64,000 nt of DNA, from positions 5,729 to 69,728 of the forward strand of contig DAOTXN010000095.1 in the NCBI GenBank assembly GCA_034435435.1, written 5' to 3'. The first letter of the stretch is position 1. Every line of letters begins with the position of its first letter. The notes below the pieces were generated by a model. The model did not search any database, was not told the origin of the DNA, and worked only from the letters and a program-made list of their open reading frames with translations. Of the stretch, positions 9,267 through 18,174 are shown in pieces. This DNA is from DAOTXN01 sp034435435 (GTDB lineage: Bacteria; Chloroflexota; Anaerolineae; S140-20). The position numbers were made by a program, and so were the translations under genes.

Positions 9267-10268
9267 GTGCCTTATACAGTTTGGGGAGCATTTGATCAAT
9301 TTCGCAAACAGACCGTTGATCTTGACTCAGAAGTAACCAAGACGGCGAGAAAGAGTCGCGATTACCTATTTGATCAAATCAAGAACCTGGCGAGCAATGA
9401 CTCTGGATTTCCAAGGCTTCATGGTTCCTTTTTGCCCTTTGGGTCCTTTGCCAGGAGTACAAAAATCAGACCGCTGGATGATATCGATCTCTTGGTCCTT
9501 CTAAACGGTTCTGGCACGCAAGACACGCGACCATCCTCTGATCCGTATACGAGTTGGTTAAAAATCACAGACGATAAGGCCCCGCTGGCTGTTTTTCGAA
9601 ACGATTATGGTTACGTTAACTCAACCAAGATCCTCAACAAAATCAAGGGTTCGCTGGCTAACGTTGCAAACTATCAAAAGGCTGACATCCACAAAAATAT
9701 GCAGGCTGTAACCCTCAAGCTTCGTTCCTACGATTGGGTATTCGATATAGTGCCAGCCGTGCCGATTGCAGATCATTATGGAAATACCATCCATTACGTT
9801 ATCCCAAATGGAAAGGGAGACTGGATTCGAACGGATCCGCGAATTGATAGAACCAATGTTACTAGGCTGAACACAAGTCACGAGAGTAACTTTTTGCCTA
9901 CTGTCAGATTGCTCAAATACTGGAATAGACGCACCCATAAGCCCACGTTGCCATCGTATTACTTTGAAACCCTTGCCATTAAAGTTTTTGAGCATGCTCC
10001 CAAAATCCAATCTTTTCCAACGGCAGTTAAATACTTCTTCGACTATTGTTCGACGTATTTGTGGTCTTCGTGTCCGGACCCGAAAAATCTCGGTCCTGAT
10101 TTGGATGCGGAGGTTAGTTTTGAGACCAAACGAAAAATAGCGGATGCAATGTCCCAAGCTGCCGAGTATGCTCAATACGCTTCGATGTACGAATTGAACA
10201 AAAACAACGAAAAGGCTATTTCCTGGTGGGGTCGCATCTTTGGTCCAGAGTTCCCCGGCTATGGTTAA
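9267..10268 (+). CDS. CD-NTase (SMODS-family second-messenger synthetase)
   Basis: This nucleotidyltransferase would make a cyclic oligonucleotide signal on infection, as in CBASS. The active site looks intact: a GS motif near residue 58 (FGSFARS), then PLDDIDLL with the DxD acids near 72-74, and a third acid in FDIVPAV near 158. The 333-residue length fits the family. I chose GTG 9267 because AGGAGG at 9253-9258 is well spaced for it; a GTG at 9258 lies inside that site. The base composition is A+T-richer than the helicase before it and the methylase after it, which suggests separate ancestry. The next gene overlaps its stop by 8 bases and looks like its effector. Confidence 0.85.
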   Translation: MPYTVWGAFDQFRKQTVDLDSEVTKTARKSRDYLFDQIKNLASNDSGFPRLHGSFLPFGSFARSTKIRPLDDIDLLVLLNGSGTQDTRPSSDPYTSWLKITDDKAPLAVFRNDYGYVNSTKILNKIKGSLANVANYQKADIHKNMQAVTLKLRSYDWVFDIVPAVPIADHYGNTIHYVIPNGKGDWIRTDPRIDRTNVTRLNTSHESNFLPTVRLLKYWNRRTHKPTLPSYYFETLAIKVFEHAPKIQSFPTAVKYFFDYCSTYLWSSCPDPKNLGPDLDAEVSFETKRKIADAMSQAAEYAQYASMYELNKNNEKAISWWGRIFGPEFPGYG

Positions 10269-11106
10269 CCAAACAAACGATGTAAAGCACGATTTGCGAG
10301 GGTTTTCTCGAGCGCTTTTTGACCAGGCTAAAAAGTGGCAGATAATCGGTCTGTCATTGAAGCTGGGCGTCTTTGCAATAGGCACGCTTGTCATATTGTT
10401 CTCTTTTCTTACCAAACCGGCACCCTTTATTACGACATTTCTTTTTGGAATGGCAGAGTTGTGCCTTTGGTATTCCAATAAGGTCAAGGGAACAGCCGAG
10501 AGTCTACTTCGGAAACTCGATGCTCAAGATTCCTTCGGGTGGTCGATCTCAAAGGCCGAGATCTCTGATCTCTTGATACAAAGCCCTGCCAAATTTAGAA
10601 AGAGGTTCTCGGTAGTCGAGGCCAAAGAGCAATACTTTGCCAGCGCACAGGAATTTGGACCCAAGCGAGCGTTGGAAAACGTCCAGGAGTCCGCGTGGTG
10701 GAGCAAGCATCTGGCTAGAAAGACCTGGCATTATTACCTGGTGGCTACGTTGTTCTTGGTATTCGTTTTGATGACCGTGTTAATCATCAGTATAGAGACC
10801 ATTCGCAATTTTGATACACTTGTCAGTATTGGCCGGGTTGTTACCGCGACGATTATGCTAATCTTTTCCTTGGGGCTGGTTCGATTAACACTGGGCTATT
10901 ACGATTTCAGCGCCAAAGCAGCCCAATTAGAGACGCAGATCGAAAACCTGCTCAAATCGGACAACTGCGACGACGTTCAAGCTATCAAGGTGATGCACGA
11001 TTATCAACTGGCGCGTGCGTCAGCTCCCTTGTTGCCAGGCTGGGTCTGGAAGCTGATGCGCGACGACCTGACCGACCTGTGGCGGAAGTACCGTCGTCGT
11101 GATTAA
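10261..11106 (+). CDS. Four-TM membrane effector of S-4TM/SLATT type, partner of the CD-NTase
   Basis: This is a 281-residue membrane protein with four predicted hydrophobic helices, near residues 27-45, 50-67, 163-187 and 194-214. A soluble helical stretch with a charged segment lies between the second and third. The layout and the gene pairing match the SMODS-associated 4TM (S-4TM) or SLATT effectors, thought to damage the inner membrane when bound by the cyclic nucleotide. The ATG at 10261 overlaps the CD-NTase stop by 8 bases, so translation is probably coupled. An upstream TTG at 10240 is a less likely start. No accessory ubiquitin-like or HORMA genes are present, so the pair would be a minimal (type I-like) CBASS. 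The DUF1156 methylase begins 23 bases later. Confidence 0.75.
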   Translation: MVNQTNDVKHDLRGFSRALFDQAKKWQIIGLSLKLGVFAIGTLVILFSFLTKPAPFITTFLFGMAELCLWYSNKVKGTAESLLRKLDAQDSFGWSISKAEISDLLIQSPAKFRKRFSVVEAKEQYFASAQEFGPKRALENVQESAWWSKHLARKTWHYYLVATLFLVFVLMTVLIISIETIRNFDTLVSIGRVVTATIMLIFSLGLVRLTLGYYDFSAKAAQLETQIENLLKSDNCDDVQAIKVMHDYQLARASAPLLPGWVWKLMRDDLTDLWRKYRRRD

Positions 11107-11129
11107 ACTTACTGGTATGGTGAAAGACT

Positions 11130-14114
11130 ATGGAATCTGACCGCCGCCTCATCGAAGTCGCCTTCCCCCTCAAACAAGCCTCGCTAGACTCGGTTCGCGA
11201 AAAGTATGGTCCACGAGGGCATATTTCTGGCTTTCACCTTTGGCCTGCGCGGCGCCCCCTGGCTGCCTGCCGCGCCGCGCTCATCGCCACCCTGCTACCC
11301 GACCCCGGCGACCCCGACGAGCGCCGCGAGATTCTGGAACGGCTGGCGGGCCGCGTCGTGACCCAAGCCAAAACCCGGAAACTCCCGGATGGGCGGGTGG
11401 AAGAAATCACCGAGGAGGAAACCAGAGGCGGCATTTTGCGCTGGGGCCGCGAATCCAGCCCCGGCCTGGACTGGTTCCGGGAAAAAATTCGCGCCGCCTA
11501 CGACGGCCGCGCCCCCAAAGTGCTCGACCCCTTTGCCGGCGGCGGGGCCATCCCGCTGGAGGCGATGCGCCTGGGTTGCGAGGCCACGGCGGTGGACATC
11601 AACCCGGTGGCCTGGTTTATCCTCAAGTGCACGCTGGAGTATCCCCAACGCCTGGCCGGACAGACGCGCCCCTTGCCCGATTTTGTGCTCCAAGACCGCG
11701 ATTTTATGGCAGCCTTTTTCAAGGCTCAAGGCTTCAAAGGGGCCAATCTGGAGGCGCAGTTGGAGAAGGTGGGTCTGGGTGAAAACGCCACGACGCTGCG
11801 CCTGCCCGGCCTGCCCGCCGACGCCAATCTAGAGGCCGACCTGGCCTGGCACGTGCGCGCCTGGGGCAAGTGGGTGCTGGAACGCGCCCGCGCCGACCTG
11901 GAACGTTTCTACCCTACCGTGGATGGCCAGCCCACCGTGGCCTACCTGTGGGCGCGTACCGTGACCTGCAAGAACTGCCGGGCCACGCTCCCGTTACTCA
12001 AGACCGCCTGGCTGGCCAAGAGAGGCAAGAAGCGCGTGGCGCTGACGCTGGAACCCAACGCCGAGCGCACCGGCGTCGTCTTTGGCATCCAACACAGCCC
12101 GCCCAGAGGTAAAGATGTGGGTCAGGGCACGATGTCCCGCGCCGGCGCGACCTGCCCCTGCTGCGGCGCGATTATGACCATGTCCGATATTCGGTTGGAA
12201 GGTAAAGCGGGGCGATTGGGCGCGGTGATGACCGCCGTGGTAGTAGAGGGCGAGAAAGGAAAAGTCTATCGTCTGCCCGCGCAACGAGAGCGCGAGCGAG
12301 CGGACGAAGCAGCGGCGGCATTGGATCGGGTATTTGCCGAGATTCCTTTTGGGATTCCCGACGAGCCACTGCCCGGCAAGGAAGCGTTAGGGTTTCGTGT
12401 GCCCTTGTATGGCTTCGACAAGTGGTACAAGCTTTTTATCCCTCGTCAACTCTTGGCTCTGGGTACATTCGTGCAACATACCCGCGCCGTCCGCGAGGTG
12501 ATGGAGATGGAAGGCTATCCAGAAGAGTGGGTTGAGGCAGTGGGTGCGTACTTGGCGACCTCGCTGGATCGTCTTGTTGATCATTCGACCTCACTTGCCA
12601 CTTGGTACCTTGCGGGTGAAAATGTTAAACATACATTTGTTCGTTATGCGTTGCCGATTACTTGGGATTTCGCTGAGAGCAATACAGTTTACGAGGGTGG
12701 AGGTAGTTGGAGTAGCGCAGTAACATTCAGCTCTGCTGCTCTTGAACATTCTCTCGAGGCTACGGCTGGCTCTCCTGCGCCAACGGTAACTCAGGCGTCA
12801 GCTATTACCCATAAGGTCTCCTCACCGTTTGATCTCATCGTGACAGATCCCCCCTATTATGATGCCATTCCATACTCGGATCTAATGGACTGTTTCTATG
12901 TTTGGCTAAAGCGGTCTACACACGGCCTTGGGCCTAGTTTCGAGAGATTCAGCACCGTGGAGTTGTCACCGAAATGGGACCGCGATGTAAATGATGGCGA
13001 GCTAATCGATGATTCCAGTCGCCATAAAGGCGATAAAGCAGAATCAAGAGCAGCTTATGAAAATGGCATGTTTCGCGCTTTCCAATCCTGCTATCAGGCT
13101 CTCAAACCCGATGGGAGACTGGTCATCGTCTTTGCTCACAAGCAACCTGATGCCTGGGAAACCCTAGCGTCCGCTATGATAAAAGCAGGGTTTGTCGTAA
13201 GTGCTAGTTGGCCTATCCAAACAGAAAACATCACCAGGAGCCGTGCCCGTGCCTCCGCTGCCCTGGCTTCGTCCGTCTGGCTCGTTTGCAGAAAACGCCC
13301 CGTCACCGCTCACCCCGGCTGGGATAACCGCGTCCTGGCCGAGATGCGCGAAAAAATCACCACTCGCCTGCACGACTTTTGGGACGCCGGCATCCGTGGG
13401 CCGGACTTTGTGTGGGCCGCCACCGGTCCCGCCCTGGAAGCCTATAGCCGCTACCCCGTCGTCAAAAAGGCCAACGAGCCGGGGCAACACATGGCCGTCT
13501 CGGAGTTTCTGCGCCACGTGCGTCGCATCGTCGTGGATTTCGTCGTCGGGCGTGTGCTCTCCGGCAACGGCGACGCCGAAGGCGTCAGCGGCCTGGACGA
13601 CGTCACCACCTACTATCTGCTTCACCGCCACGACTTTGGGATGGAGGATGCGCCCGCCGGCGCCGTCATTCTCTACGCCATCTCGTGCAACCTCTCCGAC
13701 AGAGAGCTGGCAGACCGCCACCGCGTCCTGGAACAACGCGGCAGCACCGTCCGGCTGCTGTCCTGGTCCCGGCGTCAGGGGGTAGGGCGCGACCCGGCGC
13801 TGGACAGCCCGGAGGCGCGAGCGGGCGTCTCGGCAATGCCGCTGCCGGGGTTTGATTTGCCCGAGCCGGAGCTACGCGAAATCCCGCTCATAGATCAGGT
13901 GCACCGCCTGATGCACCTGTGGAAGGCGGGCGACGTGACCCAGGTGGAGCTCTATCTGGACGTGCGCGGCCTGCGGCGCAGCAACCTCTTTCACCAATTG
14001 CTCCAGGCGCTCATCGAGCTGGCCCCGGCCGGGAGCGAGGAGCGGGCGTTGCTGGAGAGCATCAGTAATCATGTCGCCGCGCGGGGAGATAAGGTAATCA
14101 CTTTGTTTGACTGA
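11130..14114 (+). CDS. DUF1156-family DNA methyltransferase
   Basis: This is a 994-residue DNA methylase expected to modify host DNA, probably at adenine N6. The N terminus (FPLKQASLDSVREK) is typical of DUF1156 proteins. The SAM-binding motif (DPFAGGGAIPLEA) is near residue 132 and the catalytic DPPYYD motif near 572. Between them, two CxxC pairs (near 280 and 340) could bind zinc. In other genomes DUF1156 methylases occur with DUF499 ATPases and SNF2/PLD helicases in DISARM-related defence loci. Here the DUF499 gene lies 7.9 kb downstream instead of adjacent. The segment from about 12410 to 13220, which encodes the DPPY region, is visibly A+T-richer than both flanks, pointing to a mosaic gene. 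Confidence 0.85.
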   Translation: MESDRRLIEVAFPLKQASLDSVREKYGPRGHISGFHLWPARRPLAACRAALIATLLPDPGDPDERREILERLAGRVVTQAKTRKLPDGRVEEITEEETRGGILRWGRESSPGLDWFREKIRAAYDGRAPKVLDPFAGGGAIPLEAMRLGCEATAVDINPVAWFILKCTLEYPQRLAGQTRPLPDFVLQDRDFMAAFFKAQGFKGANLEAQLEKVGLGENATTLRLPGLPADANLEADLAWHVRAWGKWVLERARADLERFYPTVDGQPTVAYLWARTVTCKNCRATLPLLKTAWLAKRGKKRVALTLEPNAERTGVVFGIQHSPPRGKDVGQGTMSRAGATCPCCGAIMTMSDIRLEGKAGRLGAVMTAVVVEGEKGKVYRLPAQRERERADEAAAALDRVFAEIPFGIPDEPLPGKEALGFRVPLYGFDKWYKLFIPRQLLALGTFVQHTRAVREVMEMEGYPEEWVEAVGAYLATSLDRLVDHSTSLATWYLAGENVKHTFVRYALPITWDFAESNTVYEGGGSWSSAVTFSSAALEHSLEATAGSPAPTVTQASAITHKVSSPFDLIVTDPPYYDAIPYSDLMDCFYVWLKRSTHGLGPSFERFSTVELSPKWDRDVNDGELIDDSSRHKGDKAESRAAYENGMFRAFQSCYQALKPDGRLVIVFAHKQPDAWETLASAMIKAGFVVSASWPIQTENITRSRARASAALASSVWLVCRKRPVTAHPGWDNRVLAEMREKITTRLHDFWDAGIRGPDFVWAATGPALEAYSRYPVVKKANEPGQHMAVSEFLRHVRRIVVDFVVGRVLSGNGDAEGVSGLDDVTTYYLLHRHDFGMEDAPAGAVILYAISCNLSDRELADRHRVLEQRGSTVRLLSWSRRQGVGRDPALDSPEARAGVSAMPLPGFDLPEPELREIPLIDQVHRLMHLWKAGDVTQVELYLDVRGLRRSNLFHQLLQALIELAPAGSEERALLESISNHVAARGDKVITLFD

Positions 14115-14177
14115 GTCTATTCGCAGGATAGACTTGGCTAGATATTTGAGCCTTCAAGGGTACTTGGGAGGACGTGA

Positions 14178-15335
14178 ATGAATCTAGCTCGGGAGATCAT
14201 CAATGAATTGGATCAAGGCGCATCATACCAGCAAGTAGCAAACAGATACTCTTGGCACTCTTTGGCGGTCGATGACAAAGAACATCTGTGGAATGAAGCA
14301 GAGAAGCGCAGCCGAGACTCCAAGGCATCTGCTGATCTGCTCTTTGCACTATACCGGATGGCACAAGAGAAAGATCGGTGGGATGCATTGCGGGCCTTGG
14401 GATTGATCGCACTACGCCCCGATATTTCTCGCAGACAGAGCATCTTGAAGACCATGCAGGCCGAACTGGAGGGAATCAGAAACAGTTTATCCGATACTAG
14501 ACCGGCTGACGTTCGTCGATACAAACAGTGCGAAGCCGATTTCTATTGCTTGAATGCACGGCTGTGGATTGAATCTGATAACTTTCGCGCAGCTATCCAG
14601 AGCTATGAAGGAGCGCTCGCGATTTACGAAAAATATGCAGAAGAAAAAGCTTCATGGGTGAAAGGGCAAATTGTCTACCTGGAATCAGTTCAATCCCGAC
14701 AGCAACAGCTTCTTCCCATAGAGTTATTGCAGAGTGAACGCCTTCGCCTTCAGCGGGTTCTTGAAAAGTTCACCACGGAAATCAAAAGATACCAGGAAGC
14801 CTTGTCTGTTACTCAAACCCAAGTAGAAGACTTGAGTCATCAAAAGGATGACTTGATACGAGAAAGCGTCAAGCTTGCACAAGACATTGATGTCCAGAAA
14901 AGCACTTTGCGCGAGTGGCAGAAAAGGATAGCCACTCAGAAAAGTACTCAGGATGAGTTGAGCGAGCGCATTCGGCTGCAGGAAGCATGTCTCCATTTCC
15001 TAGTGGCACTCCCTCAGGCGGCGATGGCCCCTCTATGGGTTGAGGTTGTGCGTCTGGCCTTAAAGCAGGGCGAGATAGATGAACTGGCCCGGCAGGCCCT
15101 AGAGCGTTTAGCTCCCCATTTCCCGCAGGACGCTGTGCCCCTTTTGGCTGAGGTTGCTGCGCGTTCCCCAGAGCCGTTCTCTGTGGATGTTGAAAAGTTC
15201 CAAGCGAATGCGACACATTGGATGGCGCTGATAGCTCAGGCTAGAGAACTCGAGGAACAGGATCTTGGAGCTGCAGCCCGGATTTTGGTAAAGGCGTGGG
15301 ACACCTTTTTGGCTTCCAACGAGGGAGATAAGTGA
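14178..15335 (+). CDS. Coiled-coil protein of unknown function
   Basis: This 385-residue soluble protein resembles nothing I can name. Residues of about 20-150 are helical and TPR-like (the segment QSYEGALAIYEKYAEE is typical). Residues of about 170-275 look like a long coiled coil rich in Gln, Glu, Lys and Leu, and the rest is helical. A good ribosome binding site (GGGAGG) precedes ATG 14178. Its stop overlaps the start of the metallo-beta-lactamase gene (TGATG), so the two are probably translated together. It is the first gene of the seven-gene cassette inserted between methylase and DUF499, and it may be a structural or scaffold subunit. Confidence 0.65.
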   Translation: MNLAREIINELDQGASYQQVANRYSWHSLAVDDKEHLWNEAEKRSRDSKASADLLFALYRMAQEKDRWDALRALGLIALRPDISRRQSILKTMQAELEGIRNSLSDTRPADVRRYKQCEADFYCLNARLWIESDNFRAAIQSYEGALAIYEKYAEEKASWVKGQIVYLESVQSRQQQLLPIELLQSERLRLQRVLEKFTTEIKRYQEALSVTQTQVEDLSHQKDDLIRESVKLAQDIDVQKSTLREWQKRIATQKSTQDELSERIRLQEACLHFLVALPQAAMAPLWVEVVRLALKQGEIDELARQALERLAPHFPQDAVPLLAEVAARSPEPFSVDVEKFQANATHWMALIAQARELEEQDLGAAARILVKAWDTFLASNEGDK

Positions 15336-16627
15336 TGTCTGAAGCTGTGCCTTATCCTTCACCGCCTCCAGGACCTTTGCGAGATGTCCACTCTTACCTG
15401 CACGAAGGGATTTTATCTCCGCGGAATGCGGATATACTTCTCCGCCAAGGTTTCCCCTGGTCGTTGGTGGCCCCGCATGTTCAAGACCGGGAATGGTGGG
15501 GCGCTCAATGTCCCGCTGATGCTTCTCCACCGACATTACCCTGGCGCATCACGGCCTGGGATGCTACTCTACGTTTGGAGATCCCTGGCGAAAGTCTATG
15601 GGTAGATCCTGGGCCATCTGCTCCCCTTCCTTCCCGTCCACCTGATTTGATTATTGTTACTCACGCTCACCACGACCACACAGCCCGCCTGGGTGAGTTC
15701 AGCGCCAATCATCCTGATACTCGAATAGTAATGAGCCACGGGACAGCCTCTCTTTTGTCTCTCCGGAGCAGCTTTGACCCCCTACTACAGGAGTGTTTGA
15801 GACAGCGCGTTGTCCGACTAGACTTTGGTGAGAATCGAGCCATTGGCGGCGTGCGTGTGAAACTCAGACCGGCAGGGCATCTGCTTGGGGCGGCAATGGT
15901 AGAAATCCAATCAGGAAAAGATTCGCTCTTGATTACCGGCGACTTTGCTTTCAGGGATGTGGGAGGGATTGCTGGGGCTCTCTGGCCTCAAGAAGTCTAT
16001 GCATTGGTGATTGTGGAATCTACGGCGGCAGACCGGGGCACATTGCCCGTAGCTGATCCTGAAGCCAATCGCCGCCCTTTCCTGCAGGAGGTGGATGATC
16101 TATTGAATCGGGGCAAGACCCGGCTTCTGGCATCGGCTCAGGCAATGGGCCAAGCTCAAGAACTCTACGCAACATTGGCCCTGGCGCAACAGGCGGGAGC
16201 ATTTCCAACGTTGCGAGTGCGTTTGGCCGGTTTTGCCGAGAGCGTTTCTGAAAAGTATTACAAAGCTTTGAAAGGACAAGCAGGGCCGTGGAGTTGTCCT
16301 TTTCTCACGTTAGCCACAGATCAGATTCCCGAGAACAGCCTGGTTATTGCCAGCGGGTTGGATTCTGAAGGAAAGGGCGGAATGACCGATAGTCTGGTGT
16401 GTAATCTGGAGGGAACTCCCGATGGCTGGGTGCTCAAAAGCCCGTCAGTACACACACACGCCGGGTGGAGTGAGCGAATGGCGTGGGGTGTTGGCATCCC
16501 TTGTTACACCGTTGTCCTTTACCATGGCTTTTCTCCTACCCTACAAATTGCCCTTTCACAGATAGGTAGGAGAATAGAGGCTTTATCTGAGGAGGGAAAA
16601 GAATGGATGGTGCCCACCAGCCTGTAA
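15335..16627 (+). CDS. Beta-CASP metallo-beta-lactamase-fold nuclease (predicted)
   Basis: This is a 430-residue metallo-beta-lactamase-fold protein. The metal motif HAHHDH (HxHxDH type) lies near residue 110. The further ligands PAGHLLGAA and ITGDFAF come next, in the order seen in beta-CASP RNA/DNA nucleases. The segment RLLASAQAMGQAQELY matches the beta-CASP helix region, and HTHAGWSE stands where those enzymes carry the SxHAD motif. A role in cleaving nucleic acid is therefore likely, but the substrate is unknown. The ATG at 15335 shares bases with the previous stop. The next gene begins 25 bases inside its 3' end. I know of no standard defence system with a beta-CASP enzyme in this position. 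Confidence 0.7.
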   Translation: MSEAVPYPSPPPGPLRDVHSYLHEGILSPRNADILLRQGFPWSLVAPHVQDREWWGAQCPADASPPTLPWRITAWDATLRLEIPGESLWVDPGPSAPLPSRPPDLIIVTHAHHDHTARLGEFSANHPDTRIVMSHGTASLLSLRSSFDPLLQECLRQRVVRLDFGENRAIGGVRVKLRPAGHLLGAAMVEIQSGKDSLLITGDFAFRDVGGIAGALWPQEVYALVIVESTAADRGTLPVADPEANRRPFLQEVDDLLNRGKTRLLASAQAMGQAQELYATLALAQQAGAFPTLRVRLAGFAESVSEKYYKALKGQAGPWSCPFLTLATDQIPENSLVIASGLDSEGKGGMTDSLVCNLEGTPDGWVLKSPSVHTHAGWSERMAWGVGIPCYTVVLYHGFSPTLQIALSQIGRRIEALSEEGKEWMVPTSL

Positions 16628-17913
16628 ACTCTGATCGAATCGCTTTGTTGAATGAGAAACTGGACGAATTTCGGGCCGAGCTTCAGCAGGTGTTGACAGA
16701 ACTGAGCGGACAATTGAAAGATTCGCAACATGATAAACAACGACTCGTCCAGGAACTGGGGCAGTTACAAGAGAATAACGAACAACTGACCCAAGAGTTA
16801 GAGCAAGCCAGAGATGAGAATCAACGGCTGGCTCGAGACTTGGAGCAGGAACGGACAAGATCCCAACAGCTTGATATGGATTTAGGCCAAGCACAAGAAA
16901 AGAGCGAGCAACTGGCCCAGGAGTTAGAGCATATACAAGGAGATAGTCAACGGCTTACCCAGGAACTGGAGCAAGAGAGGGACAAAAGCCGACAACTTGC
17001 CCAGGAGCTTGAACATGCGCAGGCGCAACGCGAGCAACTGACACTGGAGTTAGAACAAACAAAAGATGAGAACCAACGACTCGCCCAAGACCTGAATCGG
17101 GCAAAAGAAGAAAAACAACATCTCGTCCAGAACCTTGAACAGGCACAAGGGCAGTGCGGGCAACTAACTCGAGACTTGGAGCAGGAACAAACCAAAACCA
17201 AACAACTTGACCAGGATTTTAGCCAAGCACAAGGACAGAGCGAGCAACTGGCCCAAGAGTTAGAGCATATACAAGGAGATAGTCAACGGCTTACCCAAGA
17301 ACTGGAGCAAGAGAGGGACAAAAGCCGACAACTTGCCCAGGAGCTTGAACAGGCGCAGGCGAAAAAAGAGAAACTCGGTCAAGAACTGGCTGATGAGCGC
17401 ACAGCAAGGCAAGCACTTGACGATCGTTTGAAAAATATGGAGAGTGAGAAACAGCGGCAAGAATCGGATAAACAGGTCTTGCAGAGCGAAAATGATGAAC
17501 TCAAAGAGACAGCCAGAAAAGAAAAAGTACTGTTTGGGCACAAATCTGCAAAAGAGCTATCCTCTCTTCTGGCAGATCTTTCTGTGCTCGCAGGTTTGGA
17601 ACCCGAGCCAGTAAAAGGTTTGAAACCACGTGCGGCACTTGAACAACTCAAAGAGTGGATGGAGCGTGTTACAGGTGAAAGGCTTGTTCCTTTCCCTTCC
17701 CAGCGCGAGATCAATCATGCTCTCTGGCTGGATCCGGATGAAGTTGGATTGGAATCTCTGATGGCAAAGTACGATTGGCGACCCGATCATCCTTTTGAGG
17801 GGCTGCCGGTGGGAAAACGTGGGCATCGTTTCCGTGTGTTGCGTCGGGGATGGCGTATAGGGGAAGGTATTTTGGTGCCTGCTCGTGTGGTTCCCGAAAA
17901 GGAAAGTGCATGA
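16603..17913 (+). CDS. Long coiled-coil protein with GrpE-like C-terminal tail
   Basis: This is a 436-residue protein. Residues of about 10-310 form one almost uninterrupted coiled coil built from heptads such as QLAQELEQ. Residues of about 315-436 are globular and end in FRVLRRGWRIGEGILVPARV, which resembles the last strands of GrpE, the Hsp70 nucleotide-exchange factor. GrpE is also a long coiled coil followed by a small beta domain, and an Hsp70 gene lies three genes downstream. A nucleotide-exchange role is therefore a reasonable inference, though the similarity is short. The start ATG 16603 follows GGAGGG and overlaps the nuclease gene by 25 bases. The coiled coil contains a nearly exact 123-base duplication. 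Confidence 0.6.
   Translation: MDGAHQPVNSDRIALLNEKLDEFRAELQQVLTELSGQLKDSQHDKQRLVQELGQLQENNEQLTQELEQARDENQRLARDLEQERTRSQQLDMDLGQAQEKSEQLAQELEHIQGDSQRLTQELEQERDKSRQLAQELEHAQAQREQLTLELEQTKDENQRLAQDLNRAKEEKQHLVQNLEQAQGQCGQLTRDLEQEQTKTKQLDQDFSQAQGQSEQLAQELEHIQGDSQRLTQELEQERDKSRQLAQELEQAQAKKEKLGQELADERTARQALDDRLKNMESEKQRQESDKQVLQSENDELKETARKEKVLFGHKSAKELSSLLADLSVLAGLEPEPVKGLKPRAALEQLKEWMERVTGERLVPFPSQREINHALWLDPDEVGLESLMAKYDWRPDHPFEGLPVGKRGHRFRVLRRGWRIGEGILVPARVVPEKESA
16903..17361 (+). repeat. 123-bp direct duplication inside the coiled-coil gene
   Basis: Bases 16903-17025 recur at 17239-17361 with only a few changes. The offset is 336 bases, which is 112 codons or exactly 16 heptads, so the duplication keeps the coiled-coil register. 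Confidence 0.85.
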
Positions 17914-17955
17914 GGTACAGCAGAGAACCGGGTCTCTGATAAAGGGGAGGACTCG

Positions 17956-18174
17956 ATGGAGGGCAAGTACAGTCAAAGAGAAAAAGAGCTGGAAGGACTC
18001 GGGCAAAAAAGCTCTGCTGTAAAGCAGGATATTGCTGAATATTATACACTCTTGATGCAGGAGTTCTGGCGCTACTATCCTCCATTGTCCTATACCTCGA
18101 ATATTTATCTGTCGGTAGCCAGTGTGAAAGATTGGTTGGAGCAGCGACGGGCCAAGATGAGGGAACAAGGATGA
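17956..18174 (+). CDS. Small helical protein of unknown function
   Basis: This encodes a 72-residue charged protein that looks mostly helical, with a central aromatic patch (EFWRYYPPLSY). No family is recognised. GGGGAGG precedes the ATG at 17956 at good spacing. Its stop overlaps the next start (ATGA at 18171), so translational coupling supports it as a real gene of the cassette. Confidence 0.6.
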   Translation: MEGKYSQREKELEGLGQKSSAVKQDIAEYYTLLMQEFWRYYPPLSYTSNIYLSVASVKDWLEQRRAKMREQG

